A stretch of DNA of 64,000 nucleotides from Crossiella sp. CA-258035 (GCF_030064675.1 NZ_CP116413.1:2822001-2886000), one strand, 5' to 3'. Shown: positions 26,692 to 35,855, numbered from the stretch's first letter. Notes: generated from the sequence alone by a model not told the origin. Numbers and translations are program-made.

Positions 26692-28773
26692 CTAGGGGGC
26701 GCGCCAGGACTGGAAGGCGGTCAGGCCGAAGCTGGTGCCGGGTTTTGGGGTGCCGACCACTCGTAGGGCGGTTGTTTCCAGGGGTGGGAAGGTGATCCGG
26801 GTGAGGTCGTTGCCGATCGGGGTGGCCGGGGTGCGGTGCTGGGCGGGGATGTCGTGCCAGGTGCCGTCGGGGTGGCGGTGTTGCAGGCCGAACGTGGCCG
26901 GGGGCTGGACGCCGCCGCGGTCGTCGTAGAAGTACAGGCGGACGTCGGAGACCGTGGTGGGGCGGCCGAAGTCGACGGCCAGCCAGTCCTGGGGGTTGGG
27001 GGAGCGGTAGCTGGTCCAGCGGGTGGTGGGCACGTCCAGGAAGTGGTTCTGGCCGTCGTTGGCGCGGCGGGGGTCGTCGCCGGGGTTGGCGTAGGAGGCG
27101 GTGGCGGCGGGGTGGCCCTGGCCGGTGGGGTTGGCCGCGTCGTCGACCAGGTGCGGCAGGGGTTGTCGGGAGCCGTCGGGGACGGGGATGTGGAGCGGGC
27201 CGGGGGTCGGGCGGGTGGCGACCAGCTTGCCGTCGAGGTAGACGCGGAAGCCCTTGCCCTGCTTGTACTTCGCGCCGTCCTTGTCCCACAGCACGGTGAG
27301 GTTGCGGCCGTGGTAGGGCAGGTTCTCCAGGGCGAAGTGGGTCCAGTCGGCCGGGGTCAGCGGGTGCAGCAGGACCGAGCTGTCCGGCTGCGGGCGGAGG
27401 CCGAGCAGGCCGGAGAGGACCAGGTCGGTGTAGGTGGAGTGGTTGTAGTCCTGGCTGTGGCCCGGCGTGTCGTACATCCACTGTGGACGGTCGGGGTGGT
27501 GCGCCTCGGCCACGTGCGGGCGGCCGTTCTTGTACTGGGTGAGCGCGTAACGGCGTAGGGCGGTGTAGTAGTCACCTTTGTCTACAAAGGACTGGCTGGG
27601 GTAGTCGATGAGCAGGTTGGCCAGGCCGGTCAGGGTTTGGCTGGTGGCGTAGGGCCAGCTGGGGCCGTCCCAGCGGCAGCAGCCCCGGTCCGCCTCGTGC
27701 ATGAACCAGCGGCTGCGGCGTTCCACCGTGGGCGGGCCGTAGGGGGCGTCGAAGCCCTGTGGGTCGGTGAGCTGAGCCCAGGCCGCGGCGTTCGCGGCCG
27801 GGGCGGTGTGGAAGGCCCAGGGGACGAAGCCGATCTGTTCGCGGTCGGCGATCTTGCGGCGGTCCGGGTTGTCGTCGCGCATCGCGTGCTTGTAGAAGGC
27901 CGAGTTCGGGTCCCACAGCCATTTTTCCTGTGCCACGGACAGCTCGCGGGCGCGTTGGGTGAAGTAGGCGGCGGTGGTGTGGTCGCCGGTGCGGCGGGAC
28001 AGGGCGGCGATCGCGCGGGCGTCGGCGATCTGGTAGGTGTTGAGCGTGGGGCGGAAACCGTCGCCGCCGTGGTACGGATCGGGGCTCTGGTAGGAGCTCG
28101 CGGTGTACTCCATGGCGTCCCACACCGGGGTCTGCCAGTACAGGCCGGTCCCGGTGTCCAACTGCGGCGACCAGCGGTCCCAGTGGCGGCGCAGCTCGGG
28201 CAGCAGGCCGGTGGCGAACCGCCAGTCCCCGGTCACCGAGGCCCGCGCCACAGTCGCGTCGGCCAGCCAGCTGGAGTACTGGTGCGCCCAGTCGGTGGTG
28301 TTCTTGTTCAGGAACTCGGTGGCCGGCTTGGGCCCCGCGCCGCTGCCGCGCAGCCAGTAGCGCAGGTAGTCGTCCAGGTACCGGGTGTCGCGCAGCCAGC
28401 GGCCCTCGTAGACGTGGTGCCCGGCCGCGGCCACGATCCCGCCCTTGGGTGCGGAGTAGCCGACCGGGCCGAGGAACTCGCTGACCAGCCAGCCCTCCTG
28501 CGGGCCGGTGTTCTTCAGCGCCTCCTGGAAGACCTTCCACCGGTAGTAGTAGATCTCCTGCACCTGGGCGTCCGGCAGGTCCACGAACGGGATGTTCGCC
28601 TTGAACCAGCCGGGTTCCGGCAGGCCGCCGAGCAGCCGGTCCTGGTCCAGGAACCGGGTGCCCGCGCCCACCGCCGGGTAGGGGTCGACGGCCGGGGCAG
28701 CGTGGCCGGGGCTCGTGCCGAGGCCGAGCGCGAGGCAGGCCGTCAGCACGAGCGCGGCGGAACATCGTGGCAT
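26692..28773 (-). CDS. Secreted (alpha/alpha)6 glycosidase with CBM32 domain
   Basis: 693 residues from the ATG at 28773, which opens a signal peptide (CSAALVLTACLALGLGTSPGHA, cut near residue 25). The central 450 residues are a trehalase/GH63-like (alpha/alpha)6 barrel: GWFKANIPFVDLPD, EFLGPVGYSAPKGG, WQTPVWDAMEY, GFVPWAFHT, DGPSWPYATSQTL. The last 150 residues form an F5/8 type C (discoidin, CBM32-like) sugar-binding domain (TRWTSYRSPNPQDWLAVDFG). It would cleave an extracellular glycan; linkage unknown. It follows an MFS gene by 16 bases on the same strand. Confidence 0.85.
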   Translation of the reverse strand: MPRCSAALVLTACLALGLGTSPGHAAPAVDPYPAVGAGTRFLDQDRLLGGLPEPGWFKANIPFVDLPDAQVQEIYYYRWKVFQEALKNTGPQEGWLVSEFLGPVGYSAPKGGIVAAAGHHVYEGRWLRDTRYLDDYLRYWLRGSGAGPKPATEFLNKNTTDWAHQYSSWLADATVARASVTGDWRFATGLLPELRRHWDRWSPQLDTGTGLYWQTPVWDAMEYTASSYQSPDPYHGGDGFRPTLNTYQIADARAIAALSRRTGDHTTAAYFTQRARELSVAQEKWLWDPNSAFYKHAMRDDNPDRRKIADREQIGFVPWAFHTAPAANAAAWAQLTDPQGFDAPYGPPTVERRSRWFMHEADRGCCRWDGPSWPYATSQTLTGLANLLIDYPSQSFVDKGDYYTALRRYALTQYKNGRPHVAEAHHPDRPQWMYDTPGHSQDYNHSTYTDLVLSGLLGLRPQPDSSVLLHPLTPADWTHFALENLPYHGRNLTVLWDKDGAKYKQGKGFRVYLDGKLVATRPTPGPLHIPVPDGSRQPLPHLVDDAANPTGQGHPAATASYANPGDDPRRANDGQNHFLDVPTTRWTSYRSPNPQDWLAVDFGRPTTVSDVRLYFYDDRGGVQPPATFGLQHRHPDGTWHDIPAQHRTPATPIGNDLTRITFPPLETTALRVVGTPKPGTSFGLTAFQSWRAP

Positions 28774-28789
28774 GACTGGGATTCTGGCG

Positions 28790-29959
28790 TTACCGGGTGC
28801 CGACCGGGTCCTGGTGGCCGACAACGGTCAGCCCCGGTTCGGGCAGGCGGCGGCCCAGCAGCCAGGCCGCGGCGGGCAGCAGTGCCAGCAGGGCCAGGGT
28901 GAGCTGCAACGAGGTGGCCTCGGCGAGCAGGCCGAGCAGCGGGGCGAACGCGCCGCCCGCGCTGACCGCCAGACCGAGGGTGACGCCGCTGGCGGTGCCG
29001 ATCCGGTTCGGCAGGTAGTCCTGGCCCAGCGTGACGTGCAGTGAGAACGGCACCGACAGGGCCAGCGCGGTGGCCGCGATGGAGGCGTACAGCGCCGGAC
29101 CCGGCACCAGCGCGATCCCGGCCACCGCCGGAACCGCTGCGGCGTAGGCGATCCGCAGCACCCGCACCCGGCCCCAGTGGCGGGCCAGCCTGCCGCCGAG
29201 CACCGTGCCTGCCGCGCCACCGGCGTAGAGCACGGTCAGCGCGGCCGCGCTCGCCGTCGGGTCTGCGGACACCCGCTGGAGCACGAACAGGCCGAGGAAG
29301 GTGCTCAGGCCGAGGTAGCCGATGGAGCGGAGCACGACGATGGCGGACAGGGTGCGGAAGGCGGGCCAGTTGTCCTTGCCCGGCTTGGTGGTGCGGTGGC
29401 CGGGCGCGGGGGAGTGCTTGCCCAGCAACGGAAGTGTGGCCAGCAATCCGATCGCGGTGAGCACCAGCAGCAGCGGGGTGGCCCGCAGGCCGCCGATGGC
29501 CAGCACCGGGGCGGCCAGGATCGGGGCGAGGGCGAAGCCGATGTTGCCGCCGACGGAGAAGGTGCTCATGCCGACCGGGTCGCCGCCGGTGATCGCGCGG
29601 GCCAGCCGGGCCGCCTCCGGGTGGTAGGCGGCCACGCCCAGCCCGCTCAGCGCGACCGCGGCGAAGGTCAGCGGGTAGCTCTGCACCAGCCCGGCCAGCG
29701 CGATGCCGAGCCCGGCCAGCACCAGGCCGGCCGGGGCCAGCCAGGGCAGCGGGCGCCGGTCGGTCCACAGCCCGAACAGCGGCTGCACCACCGAGGACAG
29801 CAGGCTCGCGGCCAGCGCCAGCCCGGCGACCGCGACGTAGCCGTAACCGCGTTCGGCGACCAGGAACGGCACCAGCACCGGTACCGCGCCCTGGAACAGG
29901 TCAACGCTGCCGTGCCCGGCCGCGAGCAACAGCGTGGGCACGCGTGGTGAGTTCTGCAT
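28790..29959 (-). CDS. MFS exporter, fosmidomycin-resistance type
   Basis: 389 residues from the ATG at 29959, with 12 hydrophobic helices. MQNSPRVPTLLLAAGHGSVDLFQGAVPVLVPFL is the Fsr/FsmR-like first helix with its HGSVD motif; loop 2-3 carries WTDRRPLPW and helix 5 GVAAYHPEAARL. The subfamily exports drugs or small polar compounds. It is divergent from an AraC-type regulator across 54 bases and precedes the glycosidase gene, possibly in one transcript. Confidence 0.87.
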   Translation of the reverse strand: MQNSPRVPTLLLAAGHGSVDLFQGAVPVLVPFLVAERGYGYVAVAGLALAASLLSSVVQPLFGLWTDRRPLPWLAPAGLVLAGLGIALAGLVQSYPLTFAAVALSGLGVAAYHPEAARLARAITGGDPVGMSTFSVGGNIGFALAPILAAPVLAIGGLRATPLLLVLTAIGLLATLPLLGKHSPAPGHRTTKPGKDNWPAFRTLSAIVVLRSIGYLGLSTFLGLFVLQRVSADPTASAAALTVLYAGGAAGTVLGGRLARHWGRVRVLRIAYAAAVPAVAGIALVPGPALYASIAATALALSVPFSLHVTLGQDYLPNRIGTASGVTLGLAVSAGGAFAPLLGLLAEATSLQLTLALLALLPAAAWLLGRRLPEPGLTVVGHQDPVGTR

Positions 29960-30013
29960 GGCATCAAGCCTGATCCGCGCGGGATCGGCGTGCTTCCGAT
30001 AAGCTGCCAGACA

Positions 30014-30745
30014 ATGTCGAAATCCCGCCACATGCCGGTGGCGCCGACCACACACCGGGAACTGGCCGCGGGGTCGGGCATCGACCCGCACCGGCACGAC
30101 GACAACCAGATCCACTACGCCGCCACCGGGGTGCTCGCGGTGACCACGGACGCCGGTCGCTGGCTGGCCCCGGCCACCAAGGCGCTGTGGGTGCCAGCCG
30201 GGGTGACCCACGAGCACCGGGCGTACGGGCGGATCGAGCTGCACCTGATCGGCCTGCCGGTCACCCAGAACCCGCTGGGGCTGACCCAGCCCGCGGTGCT
30301 CGCGGTCGGGCCGCTGCTGCGCGAGGTGATCATCGCCTACACCGCGATGACCGGGGACACCCCGGAGCGGCGGCGGCTGCTGGCGGTGCTGCTGGACCAG
30401 CTCCGGCGCTCGCCGCAGGAGCCGATCCGGCTGCCTGCCGCGCGGGATGCCCGGCTGGCCGCGGTGTGCGCGCGGCTGCACGCCGACCCGGCGGACGGGC
30501 GCACGCTGGGTGAGTTCGGCGCGGAGATCGGGGCCAGTGAGCGCACGCTGTCCCGGTTGTGCCGGGCGGAGCTGGGCATGTCCTTCCCGCAGTGGCGGAC
30601 CCAGCTGCGGTTGCAGCACGCGCTGATGCTGCTGGCCGAGGACCTGCCGGTGACCACGGTGGCGCACCGCTGCGGCTGGGCCACCCCGAGCGCGTTCATC
30701 GACGTCTTCCGCCGCGCCTTCGGGCACACGCCCGGTCGCGGCTGA
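30014..30745 (+). CDS. AraC-family regulator with cupin sensor
   Basis: 243 residues from the ATG at 30014. An N-terminal cupin (HRHDDNQIHYAATGVLAVTT, WVPAGVTHEH) is followed by the double helix-turn-helix domain (LGEFGAEIGASERTLSRLCR and TVAHRCGWATPSAFIDVFRRAFGHTPGR). This NimR-like architecture is typically linked to a divergent MFS exporter, exactly the arrangement here. Inducer unknown. Confidence 0.93.
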   Translation: MSKSRHMPVAPTTHRELAAGSGIDPHRHDDNQIHYAATGVLAVTTDAGRWLAPATKALWVPAGVTHEHRAYGRIELHLIGLPVTQNPLGLTQPAVLAVGPLLREVIIAYTAMTGDTPERRRLLAVLLDQLRRSPQEPIRLPAARDARLAAVCARLHADPADGRTLGEFGAEIGASERTLSRLCRAELGMSFPQWRTQLRLQHALMLLAEDLPVTTVAHRCGWATPSAFIDVFRRAFGHTPGRG

Positions 30746-30746
30746 C

Positions 30747-31802
30747 CTACCGGCCGTCCAGGCGGGCCACCCGCGCCAGGGTGGACCGGGCCTCGGTGAC
30801 CAGGTTCTCGATCAGCTCGGCGCAGGTGGGCAGGTCCTCGAGCAGGCCGACCACCTGTCCCGAGGCGAGCACCCCGGCGGCGGTGTCGCCCTGGACCAGC
30901 CCGGCCCGCAACAACATCGGCGTGTTCGCGGCCATGACGGTCTGCGCCCAGCTGAGCTTCTTGTTGTGGCGCAAGGCGATGCCGTCGCGGAACAGGGTGC
31001 GCCAGCTCTGGCCGGTCAGCCTGCGGAACCGGCGCGCGTTGCCCAGCGCCCGGACCAGTCCGCGCAGGTTTCCGTGGTGCTCCAAGCGGTTGACCAGGTC
31101 GGTGCGCAGCACCCGGTGCGGCAGGCCGTCGACCTTGTGCGTCACCACGGTGCCGTTGAGGTCGTGCGCCAGGTACTGGCGTTTCACCGCCGCCGGCACC
31201 GGGCTCTCCTGGGTGAGCAGGAACCGGGTGCCCATCGCGATGCCCGCCGCGCCGTAGCACAGCGCCGCGGCCAGGCCCCGGCCGTCGAAGAAGCCGCCGG
31301 CGGCGATCACCGGGATGTCCACCGCGTCCACCACCGCGGGCAGCAGCAGGGTGGTGGCGACGCCGCCGGTGTGGCCGCCGCCCTCGTTGCCCTGCACCAG
31401 CACCGCATCCGCGCCCCAGCCCGCGACCTTGCGCGCGTGCCGGGCCGCGCCGACCGAGGGGATCACCACGACCCCGGCCTGCTTGAGCTTGGCGATCAGC
31501 TCGGGTTTCGGTGCCAGCGCGAAGGAAGCGACCCGAACCTGCTCCTGGATCAGCAGCTCCACCCGTTGCTCGGCGTCGTGCGCGTCGGCGCGCAGGTTGA
31601 CCCCGAACGGCTGCTCCGTGCGGGCGCGGGTCTCCCGGATCGCGTGCGCCAGCTCGGAGTAGGTCATGGTGGCCGAGGCCAGGATGCCCAGGCCGCCCGC
31701 GTTCGCGGTGGCCGACACCAGCCGCGGTCCGGCCACCCAGCCCATGCCGGTCTGCATCACCGGATACCGCACACCGGTCAGCCGGGTCAGCGCGGTGTCC
31801 AT
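30747..31802 (-). CDS. ipdC: IpdC-like flavin oxidoreductase of sterol ring C/D breakdown
   Basis: 351 residues from the ATG at 31802; a GTG at 31805 overlaps the ipdB stop and is also possible. Nitronate-monooxygenase fold with FMN-binding segments: MQTGMGWVAGPRLVSATANAGGLGILA near 16-42, VLVQGNEGGGHTGG near 135-150, VIAAGGFFDGRGLAAALCYGAAGIAMGTRF near 165-195. In M. tuberculosis the IpdC homologue (Rv3553) follows ipdA-ipdB and acts on CoA thioesters of the indane C/D-ring remnant. The same order here (echA20-ipdA-ipdB-ipdC) makes the assignment strong. Confidence 0.87.
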   Translation of the reverse strand: MDTALTRLTGVRYPVMQTGMGWVAGPRLVSATANAGGLGILASATMTYSELAHAIRETRARTEQPFGVNLRADAHDAEQRVELLIQEQVRVASFALAPKPELIAKLKQAGVVVIPSVGAARHARKVAGWGADAVLVQGNEGGGHTGGVATTLLLPAVVDAVDIPVIAAGGFFDGRGLAAALCYGAAGIAMGTRFLLTQESPVPAAVKRQYLAHDLNGTVVTHKVDGLPHRVLRTDLVNRLEHHGNLRGLVRALGNARRFRRLTGQSWRTLFRDGIALRHNKKLSWAQTVMAANTPMLLRAGLVQGDTAAGVLASGQVVGLLEDLPTCAELIENLVTEARSTLARVARLDGR

Positions 31803-32524
31803 CACGGCACCTCGCGGTCGCGCCGGGCCTGCGGGTCGAGCTGCCGGATCAGCGTGAGCTCCTGTTCCTCCGGTTGGCGGGTCTCGGTGACCTCACTGGT
31901 GTCCAGGGGAAACCCGGTCTGTGCCAGCACTTCCTCGACGGTGACGCCGGGGTGGACCGAGCGCAGCCGCAGGGTGCCGCCGGGGCCGGTGAGGTCGAGC
32001 ACGGCGAGGTTGGTGACCACCCGGTGCAGGTCGTGGAAGCGGCCGGGATCGCGGTTGGTGCCGACACCGGAGACCACGTCCACCTCGGGCACGAACACCC
32101 TGGCGCTGTGCCGGGGCACCCAGTAGCTGGTGCGGTGGTTGACCGTGTTGCCGGGCGCGCCGCGCACGCCGAGCAGTTGCCGGACGGGTCGTTCGTGCGG
32201 GCCGATGCAGGAGATGTTCTGGTTGCCGTGCCGGTCCAGCTGGTTGGCGCCCATCACCACGTGCCTGCGGCCGTGCGCGACCACGTCGAAGACCTGGCGG
32301 TAGGGCAGCCAGCCCTCGGCGGGCGCTGACTCGCCGAGGGCCGGCGCCTCGGCGAGCAGGGTCGCCTCGCCGTCGCTGAGCAGCAGGTCGGGGACGGTGG
32401 TGCGGCGGGCCAGGCGGGCGCCCAGGGTGGGGATCAGGCCCATCGGGCTGGCCAGGATCTCGCCGTCGTGGCAGAACAGGTCGGCGCAGGCGGCCACGCA
32501 CACCTCGGCCCTGGTCGCGGTCAT
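31802..32524 (-). CDS. ipdB: IpdB subunit, COCHEA-CoA hydrolase
   Basis: 240 residues from the ATG at 32524 behind GGGAGG. A CoA-transferase-family beta-type subunit: CADLFCHDGEILASPMGLIPTLGARLAR near 10-37, NQLDRHGNQNISCIGPHERPVRQLLGVRGAPGN near 96-128. IpdAB opens steroid ring C by hydrolysing COCHEA-CoA and has lost CoA-transferase function. The start is one base after the ipdA stop codon region, and its stop overlaps the ipdC start, so the subunits are translationally coupled. Confidence 0.9.
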   Translation of the reverse strand: MTATRAEVCVAACADLFCHDGEILASPMGLIPTLGARLARRTTVPDLLLSDGEATLLAEAPALGESAPAEGWLPYRQVFDVVAHGRRHVVMGANQLDRHGNQNISCIGPHERPVRQLLGVRGAPGNTVNHRTSYWVPRHSARVFVPEVDVVSGVGTNRDPGRFHDLHRVVTNLAVLDLTGPGGTLRLRSVHPGVTVEEVLAQTGFPLDTSEVTETRQPEEQELTLIRQLDPQARRDREVP

Positions 32525-32525
32525 C

Positions 32526-33335
32526 TCAGACCTCCCGCAGGTAGCTGTCCACAAAGGACTCCCAGGTCTGTTCCCGTGCCGCGGTCGCGTAGGCGCGCTG
32601 GGCCTGCTCGTCGCGGTCGTAGTCCGGCACGCAGCTGGTGAAGCCCGCGCCGCCAGGGGCCTCGATGACGCCGTCGACCATCATCCGGTTGAGCAGCAAC
32701 CCTTGTGGCGGTCCGGCGGCCACCAGGGCCGCGGTGTCCACGACCTGCTCGCAGGAGACGTAGCGGCGGGCGGCGGCCAGGCAGAACAGGTCGTCGAAGT
32801 AGGGGTCGGGGCCGAGGTAGCGGGCGTTGCCGTGCGGGTCGGCCAGGTTGAGGTGCACCAGCGCGGCGTCCAGGGGCAGTGCGGGCATGGCGAGCAGTTC
32901 CTCGCCGGTGTAAGGACATTCGACCAGGCGCAGGTCCGGGTTGAGGCGGAGCACGTCGGAGGCCAGGCCCGCGCGGATCGGCAGGAACGGCAGCCGGTGC
33001 CCCGCCGCGCGCAGCCCGGTCTGCAGCATGCCTTCGTCCACTTCGGACACTTCGAGGCCGCCGCGCTGGCGGACCTGCTGGAACCACGGGTCGTAGGGGA
33101 TGGAGTCCAGCGAGACGAACCCGTAGACCGCCCTGCGCACCTTGCCCGCCGCGCACAGCATGCCCAGGTCGGGGCCGCCGTAGGCGACCACGGTCAGGTC
33201 GCGCAGTGGGGACCGCAGGATCGCCTTGACCAGCGCCATCGGTTTGCGGCGCGACCCCCAGCCGCCGATCCCGACGGTCATCCCGTCGGCCAGCTCACCG
33301 ACCACCTGATCGGCGGTCATCCGCTTGTCCCGCAC
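32526..33335 (-). CDS. ipdA: IpdA subunit, COCHEA-CoA hydrolase
   Basis: 269 residues from the GTG at 33335, which has GGGAGGA at ideal spacing and gives VRDKRMTADQ, matching the Rv3551 start. CoA-transferase alpha-type fold: DGMTVGIGGWGSRRKPMALVKAIL near 18-41, VAYGGPDLGMLCAAGKVRRAVYGFVSLDS near 50-78, and GFTSCVPDYDRDEQAQRAYA near the end. It pairs with IpdB for ring C hydrolysis. The gene follows echA20 by 14 bases. Confidence 0.92.
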   Translation of the reverse strand: MRDKRMTADQVVGELADGMTVGIGGWGSRRKPMALVKAILRSPLRDLTVVAYGGPDLGMLCAAGKVRRAVYGFVSLDSIPYDPWFQQVRQRGGLEVSEVDEGMLQTGLRAAGHRLPFLPIRAGLASDVLRLNPDLRLVECPYTGEELLAMPALPLDAALVHLNLADPHGNARYLGPDPYFDDLFCLAAARRYVSCEQVVDTAALVAAGPPQGLLLNRMMVDGVIEAPGGAGFTSCVPDYDRDEQAQRAYATAAREQTWESFVDSYLREV

Positions 33336-33349
33336 AGTGATCCTCCCGT

Positions 33350-34093
33350 TCAGCCGCGGTCCAGGAAGGCGGCGCGGGCCTCGTCCGCGGCCCCGGTCAG
33401 GTTCAGCTCGAAGGTGAAGCCCTGCTCGTAGCGGTAGCTGCGGTGCACCGGCTGCGGGTCGATCCCGTTGATCGCCTCCTTGGCCCGCCGGATCACCCGC
33501 GGATCCTTGGCCGCGATCTCCCGCGCCACCACCAGCGCCGCCTCGTCCAGCTCCGCCCGCGGCACCACCCGGTACACCGAACCGTGCTGCCGCAACGCGT
33601 GCGCGTCGATCCGCGCCGCGGTGAAGTACAGCGCCCGCATCAGGTGCTGCGGCACCAGCCGCGCCAGGTGCGTCGCCGCCCCCAGCGCGCCACGGTCCAC
33701 CTCCGGCAGCCCGAAGCTGGCATCCTCGGCCGCCACCACGATGTCCGCGTTGCCCACCAACCCGATCCCACCGCCAAGGCAGAACCCCTGCACCGCCACC
33801 ACCACCGGCACCGGGCAGTCGTACACCGCGCTGAACGCGGCCGCGCACCCCCGGTTCACCCCGATGATCGCCGCCCGGTCCGGATCGGCCTGGAGCTCCT
33901 TGAGATCCACCCCCGCGCAGAACCCGCGCCCCTCCGCGCGCAACACCACCACATGCGTCGCCGGGTCCCGCCCCGCCTCGGCAATGGTGTCGGCCAGGTC
34001 CTGCCACGCCCGCGCGGGCAACGCGTTGACCGGCGGAAAGTCCAGTGTCACAACGGATATCGAGGTCTCGGCCGCGTTCCGGGTGATGCCCAT
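33350..34093 (-). CDS. echA20: EchA20-like ring D hydrolase
   Basis: 247 residues from the ATG at 34093, which follows AGAAGG; a TTG at 34108 is the only longer alternative. Crotonase fold with the oxyanion segments GRGFCAGVDLKELQ near 60-73 and GFCLGGGIGLVGNADIV near 103-119. EchA20 of M. tuberculosis hydrolyses steroid ring D in the CoA-linked indane intermediate. As first gene of echA20-ipdA-ipdB-ipdC it is divergent from two SDR genes, with a KstR2-like operator in the gap. Confidence 0.9.
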   Translation of the reverse strand: MGITRNAAETSISVVTLDFPPVNALPARAWQDLADTIAEAGRDPATHVVVLRAEGRGFCAGVDLKELQADPDRAAIIGVNRGCAAAFSAVYDCPVPVVVAVQGFCLGGGIGLVGNADIVVAAEDASFGLPEVDRGALGAATHLARLVPQHLMRALYFTAARIDAHALRQHGSVYRVVPRAELDEAALVVAREIAAKDPRVIRRAKEAINGIDPQPVHRSYRYEQGFTFELNLTGAADEARAAFLDRG

Positions 34094-34112
34094 GGCGCCT
34101 TCTTCCAAACCT

Positions 34113-34126
34113 AGCGATTGCTTGGT
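34113..34126. promoter_or_regulatory. KstR2-like operator
   Basis: On the minus strand the sequence is ACCAAGCAATCGCT; the KstR2 consensus ANCAAGNACTTGNT is matched in the left half and in 10 of the 12 fixed or near-fixed positions overall, with the right half degenerate. It lies 20 bases upstream of echA20, in the divergent gap. All flanking genes are homologues of KstR2 regulon members. Confidence 0.55.
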
Positions 34127-34173
34127 ACGTTAACAGCAAGCCCGGCGCCCGGCCTACCCCCGGAGGTGGCGCG

Positions 34174-34950
34174 GTGGACCTGTCCCTAGCTGGCCGAGTA
34201 GTCCTGATCACCGGCGGAGTGCGCGGTGTCGGCGCCGGAATAACCCGAGCGTTCCTGTCCGCGGGAGCCCAGGTGGTCACCTGCGCCCGCCGCCCACCCG
34301 ATCGGCCGATCCAGGAAGCGGGCCGGACACCCGAACACCTGCCCTGTGACGTCCGCGACCCAGCCCAGGTGGAGACCCTCATCGACTCCATCACCCGCCA
34401 GCACGGCCGCCTGGACGTCCTGGTCAACAACGCCGGCGGCGCTCCGTTCGCGATGGCCGCGGACGCCTCGCCCCGGTTCCACGCCAAGGTGGTCGAGTTG
34501 AACCTGTTGGCCCCTCTGCTCGTATCCCAGGCCGCCAACCGGGTGATGCAGGATCAGGACGGTGGGGGCACGATCGTGATGGTGAGCAGCGTCAGCGGCA
34601 GGCGAGCCAGCCCCGGAACAGCGGCCTACGGCGCGGCGAAGGCAGGCATCGACAACCTCACCGCCACCCTGGCCGTCGAGTGGGCCCCCAAGGTCAGGGT
34701 GAACGCCCTGGCCGTCGGCATGGTCCGCACCGAGCTGTCCCACCTGCACTACGGCGACGAGGCCGGTATCGCCGCCGTCGGCCGCACAGTGCCGCTGGGC
34801 CGTCTGGCCGACCCAGCGGAAATCGGTTCCTGCGCGGTATTCCTGGCCTCCCCCCTGGCGTCCTACGTCAGCGGCGCTACGCTCCCGGTGCACGGCGGAG
34901 GTGAGTCCCCGGCCTTCCTGTCGGCAAGCACCTCCCGGGAGGTTCCATGA
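34174..34950 (+). CDS. SDR of sterol ring C/D catabolism (Rv3549c-like)
   Basis: 258 residues from the GTG at 34174 after CCCGGAGG. Cofactor loop TGGVRGVGAG at about 13-22, NNAGGAP near 85, VSSVSGRR near 137-144 with the catalytic Ser, and YGAAKAG near 153-159. In M. tuberculosis a homologue sits beside echA20 in the KstR2 regulon; the specific hydroxyl it oxidises is not established from sequence. The stop overlaps the next start by four bases (ATGA). Confidence 0.85.
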   Translation: MDLSLAGRVVLITGGVRGVGAGITRAFLSAGAQVVTCARRPPDRPIQEAGRTPEHLPCDVRDPAQVETLIDSITRQHGRLDVLVNNAGGAPFAMAADASPRFHAKVVELNLLAPLLVSQAANRVMQDQDGGGTIVMVSSVSGRRASPGTAAYGAAKAGIDNLTATLAVEWAPKVRVNALAVGMVRTELSHLHYGDEAGIAAVGRTVPLGRLADPAEIGSCAVFLASPLASYVSGATLPVHGGGESPAFLSASTSREVP

Positions 34951-35855
34951 CCCCGCTGTGCCACAACCGCGTCGTCATCGTCACCGGCGCGGGCAGAGGG
35001 CTCGGCCGAGCGCATGCCCTGGCCTTCGCCCAGGCAGGAGCCAGGGTCGTGGTCAACGACGCCGGCGTGACCCTCAACGGCCTGGGCGCCAACACCGGCC
35101 CAGCCCACCAGGTGGTCAAGGAGATCACCGCCATGGGCGGCCAAGCGGTGGCCAACACCGAGGACATCGCCGACTGGCAAGGCGCCCTGCGCCTCATCCG
35201 CGCCGCCGTGGAATCCTTCGGCCAACTGGACGTCCTGGTGAACAACGCGGGCTTCCTACGAGACCGAATGCTGGTCAACATGGAAGAACACGAGTGGGAC
35301 GCGGTGATCCGAGTCCACCTCAAAGGCCACATGGCCCCCCTGCGCCACGCCGCCGCCTACTGGCGCTCCGAACACCGAGCAGGCCGACCCATCGCCGCCA
35401 GGGTCATCAACACCAGTTCCGGCGCAGGTTTACTGGGCAGCGTCGGCCAGGGCAACTACTCGGCCGCCAAGGCGGGCATCGCGGGCCTCACCACGGTCGC
35501 GGCAGCGGAACTGGCCCGGTACGGGGTGACGGTGAACGCGATCGCCCCCGCCGCGAGGACCCGGATGACGGAACTGGCCTTCGCGGAAACCATGGCCGCG
35601 CCAACGGAAGCGGAGTTCGACGCGATGGCACCGGAGAACGTGTCACCGCTGGTGGTGTGGCTGGGGAGCGAGGCGTCGGGGGAGGTGACGGGCCGGATGT
35701 TCGAGGTGGAGGGCGGCCGGATCGGGGTCGCGGACGGGTGGCGGCACGGACCGTTCATCGACCGGGGCTCGCGGTGGCCGGTGGAGGAAGTGGGGGAGGC
35801 GGTGCAGCGACTGTTGGCGGCGAGTCCCGCGCCCGCGCCGGTTTATGGGACTTGA
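34947..35855 (+). CDS. SDR / hydroxyacyl-CoA dehydrogenase-like (Rv3548c-like)
   Basis: 302 residues, ATG overlapping the upstream stop. It is longer than a classical SDR and has the peroxisomal multifunctional-enzyme style: TGAGRGLGRAHALAFA at 13-28, VVVNDAG with following insertion, NNAGFLRDRMLVNMEEHEWD near 97-116, INTSSGAGLLGSVGQGNYSAAKAG near 150-173. The C-terminal extension (WRHGPFIDRGSRWPVEEV) matches this subclass. It resembles Rv3548c and the 17-beta-HSD-type Rv3502c. It is the last gene before the mirror-image structured elements. Confidence 0.87.
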   Translation: MTPLCHNRVVIVTGAGRGLGRAHALAFAQAGARVVVNDAGVTLNGLGANTGPAHQVVKEITAMGGQAVANTEDIADWQGALRLIRAAVESFGQLDVLVNNAGFLRDRMLVNMEEHEWDAVIRVHLKGHMAPLRHAAAYWRSEHRAGRPIAARVINTSSGAGLLGSVGQGNYSAAKAGIAGLTTVAAAELARYGVTVNAIAPAARTRMTELAFAETMAAPTEAEFDAMAPENVSPLVVWLGSEASGEVTGRMFEVEGGRIGVADGWRHGPFIDRGSRWPVEEVGEAVQRLLAASPAPAPVYGT

